A stretch of 64,000 nucleotides of DNA from Caballeronia sp. LZ062 (GCF_031450785.1 NZ_JARTWB010000001.1:310001-374000), one strand, 5' to 3'; counted from the first letter of the stretch, positions 10,238 through 19,725 are shown. The notes: a model not told the origin generated them from the letters alone. Numbers and translations: made by a program.

Positions 10238-10555
10238 CGGATTCCTTTTGTCTCGTTGTATTGCTTGTTTTTTGAATGCTTCGCGTGCCGCCAGTTTTAG
10301 CGACCAACGACTAAACGTACAGCGGTGTAACGCTCAGGCCAACTAATTACTGGCGAACCATGCACAGAACAGTTCCCAGCGCTTATCGTGGTGCTTGATG
10401 ACTGCCAGCGAGTATTTCGCATCGGTCCGGCAGATGCCACCCGCAACCGCACTTGATGACGAAATTTTTCGAAATATCGCCCGAGCGAGCAATTGGAATC
10501 GGTGTCACAAGGCGGGCGTCGTCGCGCAGACTGCGGCGGGGACGCCCGCCGCGGA
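10238..10555. other. Intergenic region between the VOC gene and oppA, with a hairpin
   Basis: The region next to oppA is T-rich and presumably holds its promoter. At 10511-10550 a perfect ten-base inverted repeat (GGCGGGCGTC / GACGCCCGCC, 20-base gap) lies five bases past the stop of the VOC gene, on whose strand it could act as a terminator, although no T run follows. No gene was recognised. Confidence 0.5.
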
Positions 10556-11026
10556 TCACGCGCCGCCGAAAAGACGTTCCGCGCGCGAGCGCAACTCCTC
10601 GGGCGATACGTCTTCCTTATGGGTCGCAATCCACCATAGGTGGCCGAACGGATCGCGCAGCTTGCCGCCACGGTCGCCGTAGAATTGGTCTTCGACCGGC
10701 CGGACAATGGTCGCGCCCTCGTCGACGGCGCGCTGCACCACGGCATCGACGTCTTCCACGTACAGATGCAGCATCACCGGCGTGCCGCCGACCGCCAGCG
10801 GGCCTCGCACGTCCATTTCCGGGAACTCGTCGCTGAGATAGAACGGATTCCCGCCGATCAGCAATTCTGCATGCCCGACGCGCCCGCCCGGCTCCTGCAT
10901 GCTGAAGACTTCGGTGGCGCCGAACGCCTTCTTGTAGAAGTCGATGGCCGCGACGCCGCCCGCCACCGCAATGTACGGAATCACGCCGTGACGGCCTTCG
11001 GGAATGGGATCGACTGGTGAACTCAT
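10556..11026 (-). CDS. VOC (glyoxalase/bleomycin-resistance fold) protein, PhnB-like
   Basis: A 156-residue protein with paired beta-alpha-beta-beta-beta modules: 'VIPYIAVAGGVAAIDFYKKAFGATEV' at the N-terminus and 'DPFGHLWWIATHKEDV' at the C-terminus, the PhnB/COG2764 signature. Members bind metals or small substrates; none is predicted here. I start at the ATG 11024-11026 because GGAGG lies five bases upstream; the ATG 12 bases earlier overlaps that site. The gene is transcribed alone. Confidence 0.8.
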   Translation of the reverse strand: MSSPVDPIPEGRHGVIPYIAVAGGVAAIDFYKKAFGATEVFSMQEPGGRVGHAELLIGGNPFYLSDEFPEMDVRGPLAVGGTPVMLHLYVEDVDAVVQRAVDEGATIVRPVEDQFYGDRGGKLRDPFGHLWWIATHKEDVSPEELRSRAERLFGGA

Positions 11027-11208
11027 GGATGCCTCCATAGATCAGCAAGGGTTAGCGGACGCCGCATGTGCCGCGGCGCCGCACTTCAGATGGTGCCGGT
11101 TTTGGGCGAGCGCCGCAAAGCGCGGCCATGTTGCCCTTAACAAGTTTTCACCGTTCGCTTCATACTCTCGATCGAAGCACGTCCACTTTCCCATCAAACG
11201 GAGCACTC

Positions 11209-11970
11209 ATGCACGATCTGAAAGGCAAGTCGATTCTCATCACCGGCGCGAGCACGGGCATCGGCGCGGCGGCGGCCCGCGCGTTCGGGCGTTACGGCGC
11301 GAATGTCGCCGTCCACTACAACAGTTCGAAGGACCAGGCCGAGGAAGTCGCGAAAGACGTGCGCGCGCTCGGCGTGAGCGCGATCACCGTCGGCGCGGAC
11401 GTGCGCGATTCCAAGGCGATCGTGGCCGTCGTCGCGCAAACGGTCGATGCGTTCGGCAAGATCGACGTGCTCATCAACAACGCCGGCAGCCTCGTGAAGC
11501 GCGAGCCGCTCGAAAGCGCGACCGACGAACTCTTCGACGACATCATCAACATCAATGCGCGCTCGGTCGTCGCGTTCACGCGGGCGGCGCTCCCTTCGTT
11601 GCGCTCGGGCGGCGGCGGTTCGATCATCAACGTGACATCGGTGGCCGCGCGCAACGGCGGCGGTCCGGGCGCGCTGCTGTACGCGGCATCGAAAGGTTTC
11701 GTCAGCACCATCACGAAGGGCATGGCGAAGGAGTTTGCCGCCGACCGCATTCGCGTGAACGCCGTCGCGCCCGGCGTGATCGGCACGCCGTTTCACGACC
11801 GCTTCTCGACGCCCGAGCAGCTCGAATCTTTCCGCAAAGCGATCCCGATGGGCTACATCGGCGAGGCGGACGATTGCTCGGGCGCGTTCCTGTACCTCGC
11901 ATCCGAGGCGATGTCGCGCTACGTGACCGGTCAGATCATCGACGTCAACGGCGGCCAGTTGATGCCGTGA
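11209..11970 (+). CDS. Short-chain dehydrogenase/reductase
   Basis: A 253-residue classical SDR. The cofactor motif 'ITGASTGIG' is near the N-terminus, followed by 'NNAGS', the catalytic Ser in 'INVTSVAAR' and Tyr/Lys in 'LYAASKG', and the C-terminal 'GQIIDVNGGQLMP'. The start at 11209 follows GGAG at 11200-11203 and begins directly with 'MHDLKGKSILITG', as expected. The substrate is unknown; it resembles 3-oxoacyl-ACP reductase or sugar-dehydrogenase-like members. It lies 56 bases before ggt on the same strand. Confidence 0.88.
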   Translation: MHDLKGKSILITGASTGIGAAAARAFGRYGANVAVHYNSSKDQAEEVAKDVRALGVSAITVGADVRDSKAIVAVVAQTVDAFGKIDVLINNAGSLVKREPLESATDELFDDIININARSVVAFTRAALPSLRSGGGGSIINVTSVAARNGGGPGALLYAASKGFVSTITKGMAKEFAADRIRVNAVAPGVIGTPFHDRFSTPEQLESFRKAIPMGYIGEADDCSGAFLYLASEAMSRYVTGQIIDVNGGQLMP

Positions 11971-12026
11971 CGCGGGCCGGGCGTGCTATAAGGCGCTAGT
12001 TCATACCAGAAAGGAGGATGCAGGAG

Positions 12027-13760
12027 ATGCCGTTGAAACAGCAACATCGCTTTCGGTCTCTCGCGCTGACAGCCGCTGCTGTCGCCGCGTTCAGCGTGGC
12101 CGGCTTCGTCGAAACGTCGCCGGCCTATGCGAAGACAGCGGACACGCAGCCGCAGGTGTTGACGGCGTCCGCCGTCGCCGTCGCGGACAAATACGCCGCC
12201 GATACGGCCGAGCAGATCTTCAAGCAAGGCGGCAACGCGGTCGATGCGGCGGTGGCCATCGCGTTCACGCTCGCGGTCACGTATCCGGAAGCAGGCAATA
12301 TAGGCGGCGGCGGGTTCATGACGCTCTATGTGGACCATCGGCCGTATTTCCTCGACTATCGCGAGCGCGCGCCGATTTCCGCGACGCGCAACATGTATCT
12401 CGACGACAAGGGCGAAGTCATCAAGGGCATGAGCCTGTACGGGCATCGCGCGGTCGGCGTGCCGGGCACGGTCGAAGGTATGTGGGAAGCGCAGAAGCGT
12501 TTCGGCAAGCTGAAGTGGAAGCAGGTGCTCGCGCCCGCGATCCGGTATGCGGAGAACGGTTTCGTCGTCGACGATCAATTGATCGAGCGGCGCGACCGCG
12601 CGTCGAAGGACTTTGCGGGCAAGACGAACTTCGACCTCTACTTCGGCAGCATGAAGGCGGGCGAAGTCTTCAAGCAGCCGGATCTGGCGGACACGCTGCA
12701 GCGCATCTCCGACAAGGGCGCCAAAGGCTTCTATCAGGGCAAGACCGCCGAGCTGATCGCCACGTCCATGACCGGGCACGGCCTCATTACCGCGCGCGAT
12801 CTCAAGGAGTACAAGGCGGTCTGGCGGCAGCCGGTGGTCGCGAGCTGGAACGGCTATCGCGTGATCACCGCGCCGCCGCCTAGTTCGGGCGGCGTCGGCC
12901 TCGTGCAGTTGCTGAAGATGAAGGCCGACCTGAAGGACAAATTCGACGGCGTGCCGCTGGACTCCGCGCAGTACATCCACCTCGTCGCGGAGATCGAGAA
13001 GCGCGTATTCGCCGACCGCGCGCAGTATCTCGGCGACCCCGACTTCTACAAGGTGCCGGTCGCGCAGTTGATCGACGACGACTACATCCTCAAGCGCGCT
13101 CAGGAAGTCAATCCGGACGCGCCGTCCGATACGAAGAGCGTGCAGCCGGGCCTCGGCACGTCGATGCCCGAAAAGGCCGAGACGACGCACTTCTCGGTCG
13201 TCGACAAGTGGGGCAACGCGGTGTCGAACACGTACACGATCAACGGCTACTTCGGCGCGGGCGTGATCGCGGAAGGCACGGGCGTCGTGCTGAACGACGA
13301 AATGGACGACTTCTCGGCGAAACCGGGCGTAGCGAACATGTTCGGCGTCGTGGGCAGCGATGCGAACGCCATCGCGCCGCGCAAACGCCCGCTTTCGTCG
13401 ATGACGCCGACTATTCTCACGAAGGACGATCAGGTCGCGATGGTGATCGGCACGCCGGGCGGATCGCGCATCTTCACGTCGATCTTTCAGGTGCTCTCGA
13501 ACGTGTACGACTTCCAGATGCCGCTGGCGGAAGCAGTCGGCGCGACGCGCTTTCACCATCAACTGCTGCCGCCGAACACGATCTATCAGGAGCCGTTCCA
13601 TCAGCTCGATCCGGAGGCCGTGAAGCAGTTGCAGGCGAAGGGCTACACCTTTTCGATGCAGGGCTTCAACGGCGACATTCAGGCGATCCGCATCAAGGAC
13701 GAGACGCCCGAGCCGATGTCCGACCCGCGCGGGCGCGGCGTGTCGCGTGTGATTCAGTGA
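12027..13760 (+). CDS. ggt: Gamma-glutamyltransferase
   Basis: A 577-residue periplasmic proenzyme, normal for Ggt. A signal peptide covers about residues 1-37. The autoprocessing site lies just before Thr386 in 'TTHFSVVDKWGN', the nucleophile of the small subunit. 'GGNAVDAAVAIAFTLAV' and 'PLSSMTPTIL' are further conserved blocks. It hydrolyses glutathione and transfers gamma-glutamyl groups. Two ATGs compete: AAGGAGG at 12011-12017 abuts the first (12018), leaving proper spacing only for the second (12027). Confidence 0.94.
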   Translation: MPLKQQHRFRSLALTAAAVAAFSVAGFVETSPAYAKTADTQPQVLTASAVAVADKYAADTAEQIFKQGGNAVDAAVAIAFTLAVTYPEAGNIGGGGFMTLYVDHRPYFLDYRERAPISATRNMYLDDKGEVIKGMSLYGHRAVGVPGTVEGMWEAQKRFGKLKWKQVLAPAIRYAENGFVVDDQLIERRDRASKDFAGKTNFDLYFGSMKAGEVFKQPDLADTLQRISDKGAKGFYQGKTAELIATSMTGHGLITARDLKEYKAVWRQPVVASWNGYRVITAPPPSSGGVGLVQLLKMKADLKDKFDGVPLDSAQYIHLVAEIEKRVFADRAQYLGDPDFYKVPVAQLIDDDYILKRAQEVNPDAPSDTKSVQPGLGTSMPEKAETTHFSVVDKWGNAVSNTYTINGYFGAGVIAEGTGVVLNDEMDDFSAKPGVANMFGVVGSDANAIAPRKRPLSSMTPTILTKDDQVAMVIGTPGGSRIFTSIFQVLSNVYDFQMPLAEAVGATRFHHQLLPPNTIYQEPFHQLDPEAVKQLQAKGYTFSMQGFNGDIQAIRIKDETPEPMSDPRGRGVSRVIQ

Positions 13761-13802
13761 CGTCCGCGCTTGCGCTTTCACGCTGAAAGCGCCGCGCCCC
13801 GG

Positions 13803-13831
13803 CCCGGACTAGGCGTTTGCCCTAGTCCGGG
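13803..13831. repeat. Perfect 11-base inverted repeat in the ggt-purine permease gap
   Basis: CCCGGACTAGG and CCTAGTCCGGG are separated by seven bases, 43 bases after the ggt stop. It should form a strong hairpin, but no T run follows on either strand, so it may be a Rho-assisted terminator or mRNA-stabilising element. The rest of the 336-base gap (13761-14096) shows no gene; it must hold the permease promoter. Confidence 0.55.
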
Positions 13832-14096
13832 GTCCACGCCTTGCGCGCCGAAGCCCGTCCCGCGCGGGATTCTCAGAAATATAAGAATGCCGGCATGAGC
13901 GGCATGTTTCGCGCGGGATTGGACCGGGCGTGTCCTTCACCTAGTCTCTGTCCTGACCGAGTGCATCCATGCGCCGCTGTGCGCGACGCACGCGGCCCAT
14001 CCAGAACTACATACGAGACGACCCTGACGACAGACCGCAGTGCGCATCGACGCGCGCACGGACATCTGTTTCAGCGTGCTGATAAAGGAGCAGCTC

Positions 14097-15497
14097 ATGT
14101 TGGAATCCCCCGCCCAGCAGCTTGGCGATATCGCGCCCGTCGACCGGGAACACGACGTTCAGACGGTCAGCGGCGGCGCGCTCGATCACTACTTCGGCAT
14201 ATCGCGATCCGGCAGCACGCCTAAACGCGAAGTCGTGGCCGGCGTCACGACCTTCCTCGCGATGGTCTATTCCGTCTTCGTCGTGCCGGGCATGCTCGGC
14301 AAGGCGGGCTTCGACACCAGTGCGGTGTTCGTCGCCGTGTGCCTCACGACCGCGTTCGGCTCGCTTTTGATGGGCGTGTGGGCGCGTTTGCCCATTGCCA
14401 TCGGCTGCGCCATTTCGCTGACCGCGTTCACCGCGTTCGGTCTCGTGCTCGGCAAGGGGTTGTCGCCCGCCATCGCGCTCGGCGCGGTGTTCCTGATGGG
14501 CGTCGTGTTCACGGCCATTTCCGTGACCGGCGTGCGTTCCTGGATTTTGCGCAATCTGCCGACGGGCGTCGCGCACGGCACGGGCATCGGCATCGGGCTC
14601 TTTCTGCTCCTGATCGCATCGAACGATGTGGGCCTTATCGTGAAAAATCCCGCGCCCGGCATGCCGGTCTCGCTCGGTCACATCACGGCGCTGCCCGTGT
14701 TGATGTCCGTGGCCGGACTCGCGGCGATCTTCGGTCTGGAGCGCCGGCGCGTGCCGGGCGGCATCCTGCTGGTGGTGATCGGGCTCTCCGCGATCGGCCT
14801 CGTCATCGACCCGTCCGTGCGCTTTCATGGCGTGTTCGCGTTGCCGTCGCTCTCGGCGCCGGGCCATGCGTCGCTGATCGGCGCAATGGATATCAAAGGC
14901 GCGCTCTCGATGGCCGTCCTGCCGAGCGTGCTGGCGCTCGTGATGACCGCCGTTTTCGACGCCACCGGCACGATCCGCGCGGTCGCGGGCCAGGCGGGGC
15001 AAATCGACGCGAACGGGCGCATCGTGAACGGCGGCCGCGCGCTGACGGCGGATTCCATCAGTTCCATTTTCTCCGCGTGCTTCGGCGGTGCGCCGGCGGC
15101 GGCGTATATCGAATCGTCGGTGGGCGTGGCCGCGGGCGCGAAGACGGGGCTGGCGGCGAGCGTCGTCGGCGTGCTTTTTCTGGCGGTGATGTTCCTGTCG
15201 CCGCTCGCGAGCCTCGTGCCCTCTTACGCGACCGCGCCCGCGCTGATGTACGTCGGTCTGCTGATGCTCGGCAATGTCGCGAAACTGCACATGGACGACA
15301 CCGTAGACACGATGTCCGGCCTCGTCTGCGCGGTGTTCATCGTGCTGACGGCGAATATCGTGACGGGCATCATGCTCGGCTTCTGCACGCTCGTGATCGG
15401 GCGCGTGGTGGCGGGCGAAATCCGCAAGCTGAACGTGGGGACGGTGGCGATTGCGATTGCGCTCGCGGTGTTCTATCTGGGCGGCTGGGCGATCTGA
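14097..15497 (+). CDS. NCS2/AzgA-type purine permease
   Basis: A 466-residue protein with 12-14 membrane segments, of the adenine/hypoxanthine/guanine AzgA branch. Recognisable blocks are '[22 protein letters not shown]', '[15 protein letters not shown]' and the conserved 'SAFFGGAP'-like segment, here '[18 protein letters not shown]'. Proton symport of a purine base is expected; which base cannot be read from sequence. The start at 14097 follows AAAGGAGC with good spacing. A strong bidirectional terminator follows. Confidence 0.87.
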   Translation: MLESPAQQLGDIAPVDREHDVQTVSGGALDHYFGISRSGSTPKREVVAGVTTFLAMVYSVFVVPGMLGKAGFDTSAVFVAVCLTTAFGSLLMGVWARLPIAIGCAISLTAFTAFGLVLGKGLSPAIALGAVFLMGVVFTAISVTGVRSWILRNLPTGVAHGTGIGIGLFLLLIASNDVGLIVKNPAPGMPVSLGHITALPVLMSVAGLAAIFGLERRRVPGGILLVVIGLSAIGLVIDPSVRFHGVFALPSLSAPGHASLIGAMDIKGALSMAVLPSVLALVMTAVFDATGTIRAVAGQAGQIDANGRIVNGGRALTADSISSIFSACFGGAPAAAYIESSVGVAAGAKTGLAASVVGVLFLAVMFLSPLASLVPSYATAPALMYVGLLMLGNVAKLHMDDTVDTMSGLVCAVFIVLTANIVTGIMLGFCTLVIGRVVAGEIRKLNVGTVAIAIALAVFYLGGWAI

Positions 15498-15514
15498 AAG
15501 CGGCCCGCTGAAAC

Positions 15515-15552
15515 GACAAAACCCCGGAAGCGAACGCTTCCGGGGTTTTGTC
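15515..15552. terminator. Bidirectional rho-independent terminator
   Basis: A perfect 18-base stem (GACAAAACCCCGGAAGCG with its complement) closes on a two-base loop. The A/T ends give a U tract in both directions. It serves the purine permease from the left and the small minus-strand gene from the right. Confidence 0.92.
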
Positions 15553-15600
15553 CGATGCTACTGCTCGTGCCTTTGACCGGGCGTGAGGCCGATACTTGGC

Positions 15601-15750
15601 TTACTTGCGGCGATACGATTCGACGAGGATCTCGCAGTTCTGCAGATGCAGTTGCAGGGCGCGGTTCCACTCGCGACGCACCGCAGCCTTCGCCGCGCGC
15701 ATCCACGAACCGAACGAAACGAGCAAAGATTGTTGAGCGGTGGTTTTCAT
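15601..15750 (-). CDS. Small basic protein of unknown function (49 residues)
   Basis: A 49-residue frame starting ATG at 15748-15750 and ending TAA, giving 'MKTTAQQSLLVSFGSWMRAA' then a basic amphipathic helix rich in R, W and L ('VRREWNRALQLHLQN') and the tail 'ESYRRK'. I do not recognise the family. The strong terminator just past its stop and the palindromic motif upstream support a real gene. The ribosome-binding site is weak (GAGAG). It is probably cytoplasmic, and nucleic-acid or membrane binding is conceivable from its charge. Confidence 0.65.
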   Translation of the reverse strand: MKTTAQQSLLVSFGSWMRAAKAAVRREWNRALQLHLQNCEILVESYRRK

Positions 15751-15772
15751 GAGTGTCTCTCAGGGAAAGTAG

Positions 15773-15790
15773 CTAGGGGATAACCCTAAC
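15773..15790. promoter_or_regulatory. Palindromic TTAGGG-like motif upstream of the small gene
   Basis: CTAGGGGATAACCCTAAC is a near-perfect dyad (AGGG / CCCT arms) 23 bases before the start of the 49-residue gene, with A/T-rich DNA beside it. It has the look of an operator overlapping a promoter. No protein is assigned to it. Confidence 0.4.
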
Positions 15791-15877
15791 TATACGCTTT
15801 TCATGCTGCATTGCAACTAAATCTCAAAAAAGCTACACCGATTTGTGGCGCGCGACCGGTCGCTTTTTCCGGTTTTA

Positions 15878-16999
15878 TCACTGCACCAGCAGATCGCCGT
15901 GACGCAGTGGTCCGTCGCCTGCAATCCGCGCGACGAGCATCCCCGTTGTTGCGAAACGCGTCCAGTGGCGCGCGTACAGCACGCCCTCGGTCTGCGCGAT
16001 AAGCGGAACGAGCCGGTCCTGGAGCGGATCGAGGATGTCGGCGATCGTCTCCCCTGTGCCCACCCGCTCGCCCAATCGGCGCCGATGCAGAATCACGCCC
16101 GACACCGGCGCATGGATGTACTCGCATCCAGCGAGCGGCGTCGCGGCGTGACGAAGCGGCGGCGGCTCGGGCGCATCGCCAGCGACAAATCCCGCGTGCG
16201 TCAGATAGTCGATGATCGCCTGCGCATCGTGCGCTGCCGTCTCGTGCGACACATCGCGCACGCCGCGCAGTTCGAGCGTCACCGGCGTGACGCCCATCGG
16301 AATCGGGAAACGCGTGCCGAACGCATCGCGAAGGAAACGCCACGCCGATGTGCAGGCTTCGTCGAACGGCTCGCCGCCCGACACGTCGGCCAGCAACTGC
16401 GCCTCGCTGCCGAGATAGCGCGCGAGCGGCTCCACGGCGGGCCACGCAGCCGGCGTCGTATAGAGATGCGCGACGGCTTCCCAGTCGCAATGCAGGTCGA
16501 TCACGAGATGCGCGTCGCACGCAAGGCGCATCAGCGCGATGCGTTGTGATTCGAGCTCGGTTGCGCCTTCGCTCGCGGCGAAATGGCGGCGCAGCGCGGC
16601 GCGGATCAAAGCGGCGTTGTGCGTGCCGTCGTTCGTCAGGCGGCCGTCGAGTCGCTGCGCCAGTTCGGGGCCGGGATCAGGAAAGCGCCGGTTGAAGTCG
16701 TGTCCGGACTGCATGTCGAAGCGGCCCATGTGCGCGCCGAACCAGTGCTGATTCAGTCCGGCGGGGTTCGCCACGGGCACGAGGACAATGCGCGCATTGA
16801 GCCTGCCCGCCGCCTCCAGTTCGGCGAAGCGCCGCTTCAGCATCCACGCGACGACCATGCCGGGCAACTCGTCGGCATGCAGCGAAGCCTGGATATAGAC
16901 CTTCGGCGCGGTCTCGTCGGCGGGACCGAACGAATAACTTCTAATCGCGCGCCGGGTGCCGAGCGCGGCGCCGACGAGCGGGTGATCGTGAATCTGCAT
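15878..16999 (-). CDS. M14/AstE-AspA family zinc deacylase (succinylglutamate desuccinylase/aspartoacylase-like)
   Basis: A 373-residue protein. Zinc ligands are expected at His41 and Glu44 in 'ASLHADELPG', with the third His in 'VIDLHCDWEAVAH'; 'NPAGLNQHW' and 'DFNRRFPDP' are conserved. The C-terminal about 90 residues ('YIHAPVSGVILHRRRLGERV') form the small beta domain found in this subgroup. It should cleave an N-acyl amino acid. Start chosen at 16999, ten bases after GAAGG. It lies 84 bases after an amino-acid binding protein gene on the same strand, which suggests an N-acylated amino acid or related solute. Confidence 0.8.
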   Translation of the reverse strand: MQIHDHPLVGAALGTRRAIRSYSFGPADETAPKVYIQASLHADELPGMVVAWMLKRRFAELEAAGRLNARIVLVPVANPAGLNQHWFGAHMGRFDMQSGHDFNRRFPDPGPELAQRLDGRLTNDGTHNAALIRAALRRHFAASEGATELESQRIALMRLACDAHLVIDLHCDWEAVAHLYTTPAAWPAVEPLARYLGSEAQLLADVSGGEPFDEACTSAWRFLRDAFGTRFPIPMGVTPVTLELRGVRDVSHETAAHDAQAIIDYLTHAGFVAGDAPEPPPLRHAATPLAGCEYIHAPVSGVILHRRRLGERVGTGETIADILDPLQDRLVPLIAQTEGVLYARHWTRFATTGMLVARIAGDGPLRHGDLLVQ

Positions 17000-17083
17000 C
17001 GCGTCTGGCCTTCGAAACTGTCGGGCAAAAACAAAAGGCACCGCGAACGATGCCTTTCGAGCGGTTAGACGACGCCCAAGCGG

Positions 17084-17893
17084 TTATTGAATCGACACGT
17101 CCGTCGCGAAGTACTTGGCCATGATGCGCTTGAAAGTGCCGTCCTTCTTGATGGCGTCGAATGCCTGATTCAGGCCCTTCTGCAGATCGGCGTCGCCCTT
17201 GCGCAGGCCGATGGCCGTGCCCGGACCGATGATCGCCTTGTCCTCGACAATCGGACCGACGAGCGCAAACGGCTTGCCTTGCGGCTTCTTCAGAAAGCCG
17301 ATGGCGGCCTGTGCCGCGTCCGTGAACATGGCGTCGATGCGGCCCGCGACGAGGTCGCCTTCGACCTGTTCCTGATCGCCGTAAGCGACGACCGTCACGC
17401 CTTGCGGTTCCCACTTCGCCTTCGCGTAGCGTTCCTGCACGGTTCCCTGCTCCACGCCCACGCGCTTGCCCTTGAGCGCCTGCGCCGTCGGCAGAATGCC
17501 CGAGCCCGCGCGCGCGACGAGTTGCGCGTGGGTGTCGTAGAGCGGCTGCGTGAAGTCGATCTGCTTCAGGCGTTCTTCGGTGATGCCCATGTCGGAGAGC
17601 ACGGCGTCGAACTTGCGCGCTTTCAGGCCGGGAATCATGCCGTCGAAATTGTTCTCGACCCAGACACACTTGACCTTCATCTGCGCACACAGGGCGTTGC
17701 CGAGATCGATATCGAAGCCGACGAGCTTGCCGTCAGGCTGCTTCGACTCGAACGGCGGATACGACGGATCCACGGCGAAGCGAATTTGCGTAATGTCCTT
17801 CGCGTGCGCGGAGAACGAGGCGGCGGTGAGTGCGGCGAGCATCGCGCGCAGAGCGAACGATGCGGACTTGCTGACCAACTTCTTCTGCGACAT
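17084..17893 (-). CDS. Periplasmic amino-acid binding protein (HisJ/ArtJ/LAO type)
   Basis: A 269-residue SBP_bac_3 protein with a signal peptide ending near 'ASFSAHA'. Family motifs are 'IRFAVDPSYPPFESKQPDGKLVGFDIDLGNALC', given here in outline, and 'DAVLSDMGITEERLKQIDFTQPLY'. These resemble basic amino-acid binders. The start at 17893 has AAGGA six bases upstream. No permease or ATPase gene is adjacent, so it must either share a transporter elsewhere or serve a linked regulon with the downstream deacylase. Confidence 0.85.
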   Translation of the reverse strand: MSQKKLVSKSASFALRAMLAALTAASFSAHAKDITQIRFAVDPSYPPFESKQPDGKLVGFDIDLGNALCAQMKVKCVWVENNFDGMIPGLKARKFDAVLSDMGITEERLKQIDFTQPLYDTHAQLVARAGSGILPTAQALKGKRVGVEQGTVQERYAKAKWEPQGVTVVAYGDQEQVEGDLVAGRIDAMFTDAAQAAIGFLKKPQGKPFALVGPIVEDKAIIGPGTAIGLRKGDADLQKGLNQAFDAIKKDGTFKRIMAKYFATDVSIQ

Positions 17894-18020
17894 TCCAATC
17901 CTTCGAGACTTGCGGTGAGTGCTGGCGCGCTCGCGACGGCGTTCGCGTGCTGCGCGAATGCGGGCGTAGCGCGCGTTGAACCCTTTCGGGAAAACCCTGA
18001 ATGGTAGCAAACGCGACGCG

Positions 18021-19112
18021 TCACGGCACGACAGAAAGGAACAGAAACGCCGCGAAAATGACGAGATGCACGACGCCTTGCAGCACCGTCGACCGGCCTG
18101 TGCCGAGCGTGATCACGGAGACGAGTAGCGTGAGCGCAAGCATCGTGATTTCCTTCGGCGCGAGGCCGAGTGCGATGGGCTGGCCGATCGCGATCGACAC
18201 CACGGCCACCGCCGGGATCGTCAGCCCGATGCTCGCGAGCGCCGAGCCGAGCGCGAGATTCAGGCTCGTCTGCAAGCGGTCGAGCCGCGCGGCGCGCAGC
18301 GCAGCGAAGCCTTCGGGCAGCAGCACGAGCGCGGCAATCACGACGCCGACAACCGCTTCGGGCGCACCCGCCGCCGCCACGCCCGCTTCGACCGCCGGCG
18401 ATAGCAGCTTGGCGAGCCCGACCACCGCGACGAGCGACAGCATTAGCAACGCGAGCGCGGCCCACGCTTGGGCGTTCGTCGGTGGCGGGGCGTGCGGGCC
18501 GTCGTCGGCGGCATCGGGCGACGTCGCCTTCGGCGCGAACGGCAAGAAGTAATCGCGATGGCGGATGGTCTGCACGAAGACGAACACGATGTACAGCACA
18601 AGCGACACTACGCCGACGAAGACGAGTTGCGACGTCGAGAGCGCCGGGCCTGCGACCGTGCTCGTGAAGTTGGGCAGCACCAGCGTCAGCACGGAGAGTG
18701 CGCACAGAATGGCGAGCGCCGCGCTCGCGCCCTGCAGTTGAAAGTCTTGCACGTGATGCCGCAAGCCGCCCAGCAGCAGGCACAACCCGACGATGCCGTT
18801 GCCGCAGATCATGATCGCGGCGAACACGGTATCGCGCGGCAGCGCCGCTTTCTCAGGTCCGCCCGAAAGCATCACGGAGACGATCAGCGCCACTTCGATG
18901 ACCGTCACCGCGACCGCGAGCACCAGCGTGCCGAACGGCTCCCCGACCCGATGCGCGACGACCTCGGCGTGATGCACTGCAGCGAACACGGCAAACGCCA
19001 GCGCGACCGCCGCCAGCGCCGTCAACAAGGCGCCGTGGATGAGCGCCGCCGCGCCGAGCACGATAAGCGCGAGAATCGGCGCAATGGCAGTCCAGTCGAG
19101 CTTGAGTTTCAT
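18021..19112 (-). CDS. chaA: Calcium/proton antiporter, ChaA type
   Basis: A 363-residue CaCA-superfamily membrane protein with about 11 hydrophobic segments. The two inverted alpha-repeats are visible as 'AVTVIEVALIVSVML' and 'VIAALVLLPEGFAALRAA', each carrying the conserved acidic residue for cation binding. It expels Ca2+ (and possibly Na+ or K+) in exchange for protons. The start at 19112 has GGAGC six bases upstream. Confidence 0.85.
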   Translation of the reverse strand: MKLKLDWTAIAPILALIVLGAAALIHGALLTALAAVALAFAVFAAVHHAEVVAHRVGEPFGTLVLAVAVTVIEVALIVSVMLSGGPEKAALPRDTVFAAIMICGNGIVGLCLLLGGLRHHVQDFQLQGASAALAILCALSVLTLVLPNFTSTVAGPALSTSQLVFVGVVSLVLYIVFVFVQTIRHRDYFLPFAPKATSPDAADDGPHAPPPTNAQAWAALALLMLSLVAVVGLAKLLSPAVEAGVAAAGAPEAVVGVVIAALVLLPEGFAALRAARLDRLQTSLNLALGSALASIGLTIPAVAVVSIAIGQPIALGLAPKEITMLALTLLVSVITLGTGRSTVLQGVVHLVIFAAFLFLSVVP

Positions 19113-19293
19113 CGGCGCTCCGGGCGGATCGGGTGAAGGGATCGCCGGCAAGCGGGCGGAAAGCGCCTCGCGAACGGCGATAGACCATCGGCATGATAGC
19201 GGGCGGACAGCGCGCCGACGATGACATGCAGTGCCGCGACACAAAACGAAACGGACGGCGAAAGCCGTCCGCGATGTCCCGCTCAGCGACGAA

Positions 19294-19725
19294 TCACGAC
19301 TCGAGTTCGGCGTTCAGCGTGATCTTGGCGTTGCCGGCAAAGAGCTTCGATACCGGACAGCCTTCCTTCGCCGCCTGCGCGGCTTTGTCGAACGCGGCCT
19401 TGTCTGCGCCGGGGATCTTCGCCTTCAAATCGAGCTGGCACGACGTGATGGTGAAGCCTTCGCCATCCTTCTCGAGCGTCACCGTCGATTTCGTTTCGAG
19501 GCTTTCCGCCTTCATGCCCGCCTGTTCGAGTTGCAGCGAGAGCGCCATCGTGAAGCAGCCGGCGTGCGCCGCGCCGATCAGCTCTTCGGGGTTCGTGCCC
19601 GGACCTTCTTCGAAGCGCGACTTGAATCCATACGGCGCTTCGTTCAGCACGCCGGTTTGCGTCGAGATGAAACCCTTGCCGTCCTTGATGCCGCCGCTCC
19701 ATTTAGCCGATGCAGTCTTTTGCAC
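19294..19725 (-). CDS. osmC: OsmC-type peroxiredoxin
   Basis: A 143-residue protein, exactly the usual OsmC size. The catalytic cysteine pair is Cys57 in 'AAHAGCFTMAL' and Cys123 in 'EGCPVSKLF'. 'GTNPEELIGAAHA' is the family signature. It reduces organic hydroperoxides in the cytoplasm. I chose the GTG start at 19723-19725, with GGAGA six bases upstream, because it yields the family N-terminus 'VQKTASAKWSGG'. A longer frame has no support. Confidence 0.9.
   Translation of the reverse strand: MQKTASAKWSGGIKDGKGFISTQTGVLNEAPYGFKSRFEEGPGTNPEELIGAAHAGCFTMALSLQLEQAGMKAESLETKSTVTLEKDGEGFTITSCQLDLKAKIPGADKAAFDKAAQAAKEGCPVSKLFAGNAKITLNAELES

Noticed and set aside
11931..13781. A 616-residue open frame antisense to ggt
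   Set aside because: The plus strand encodes clear gamma-glutamyltransferase; the antisense product has no domain.
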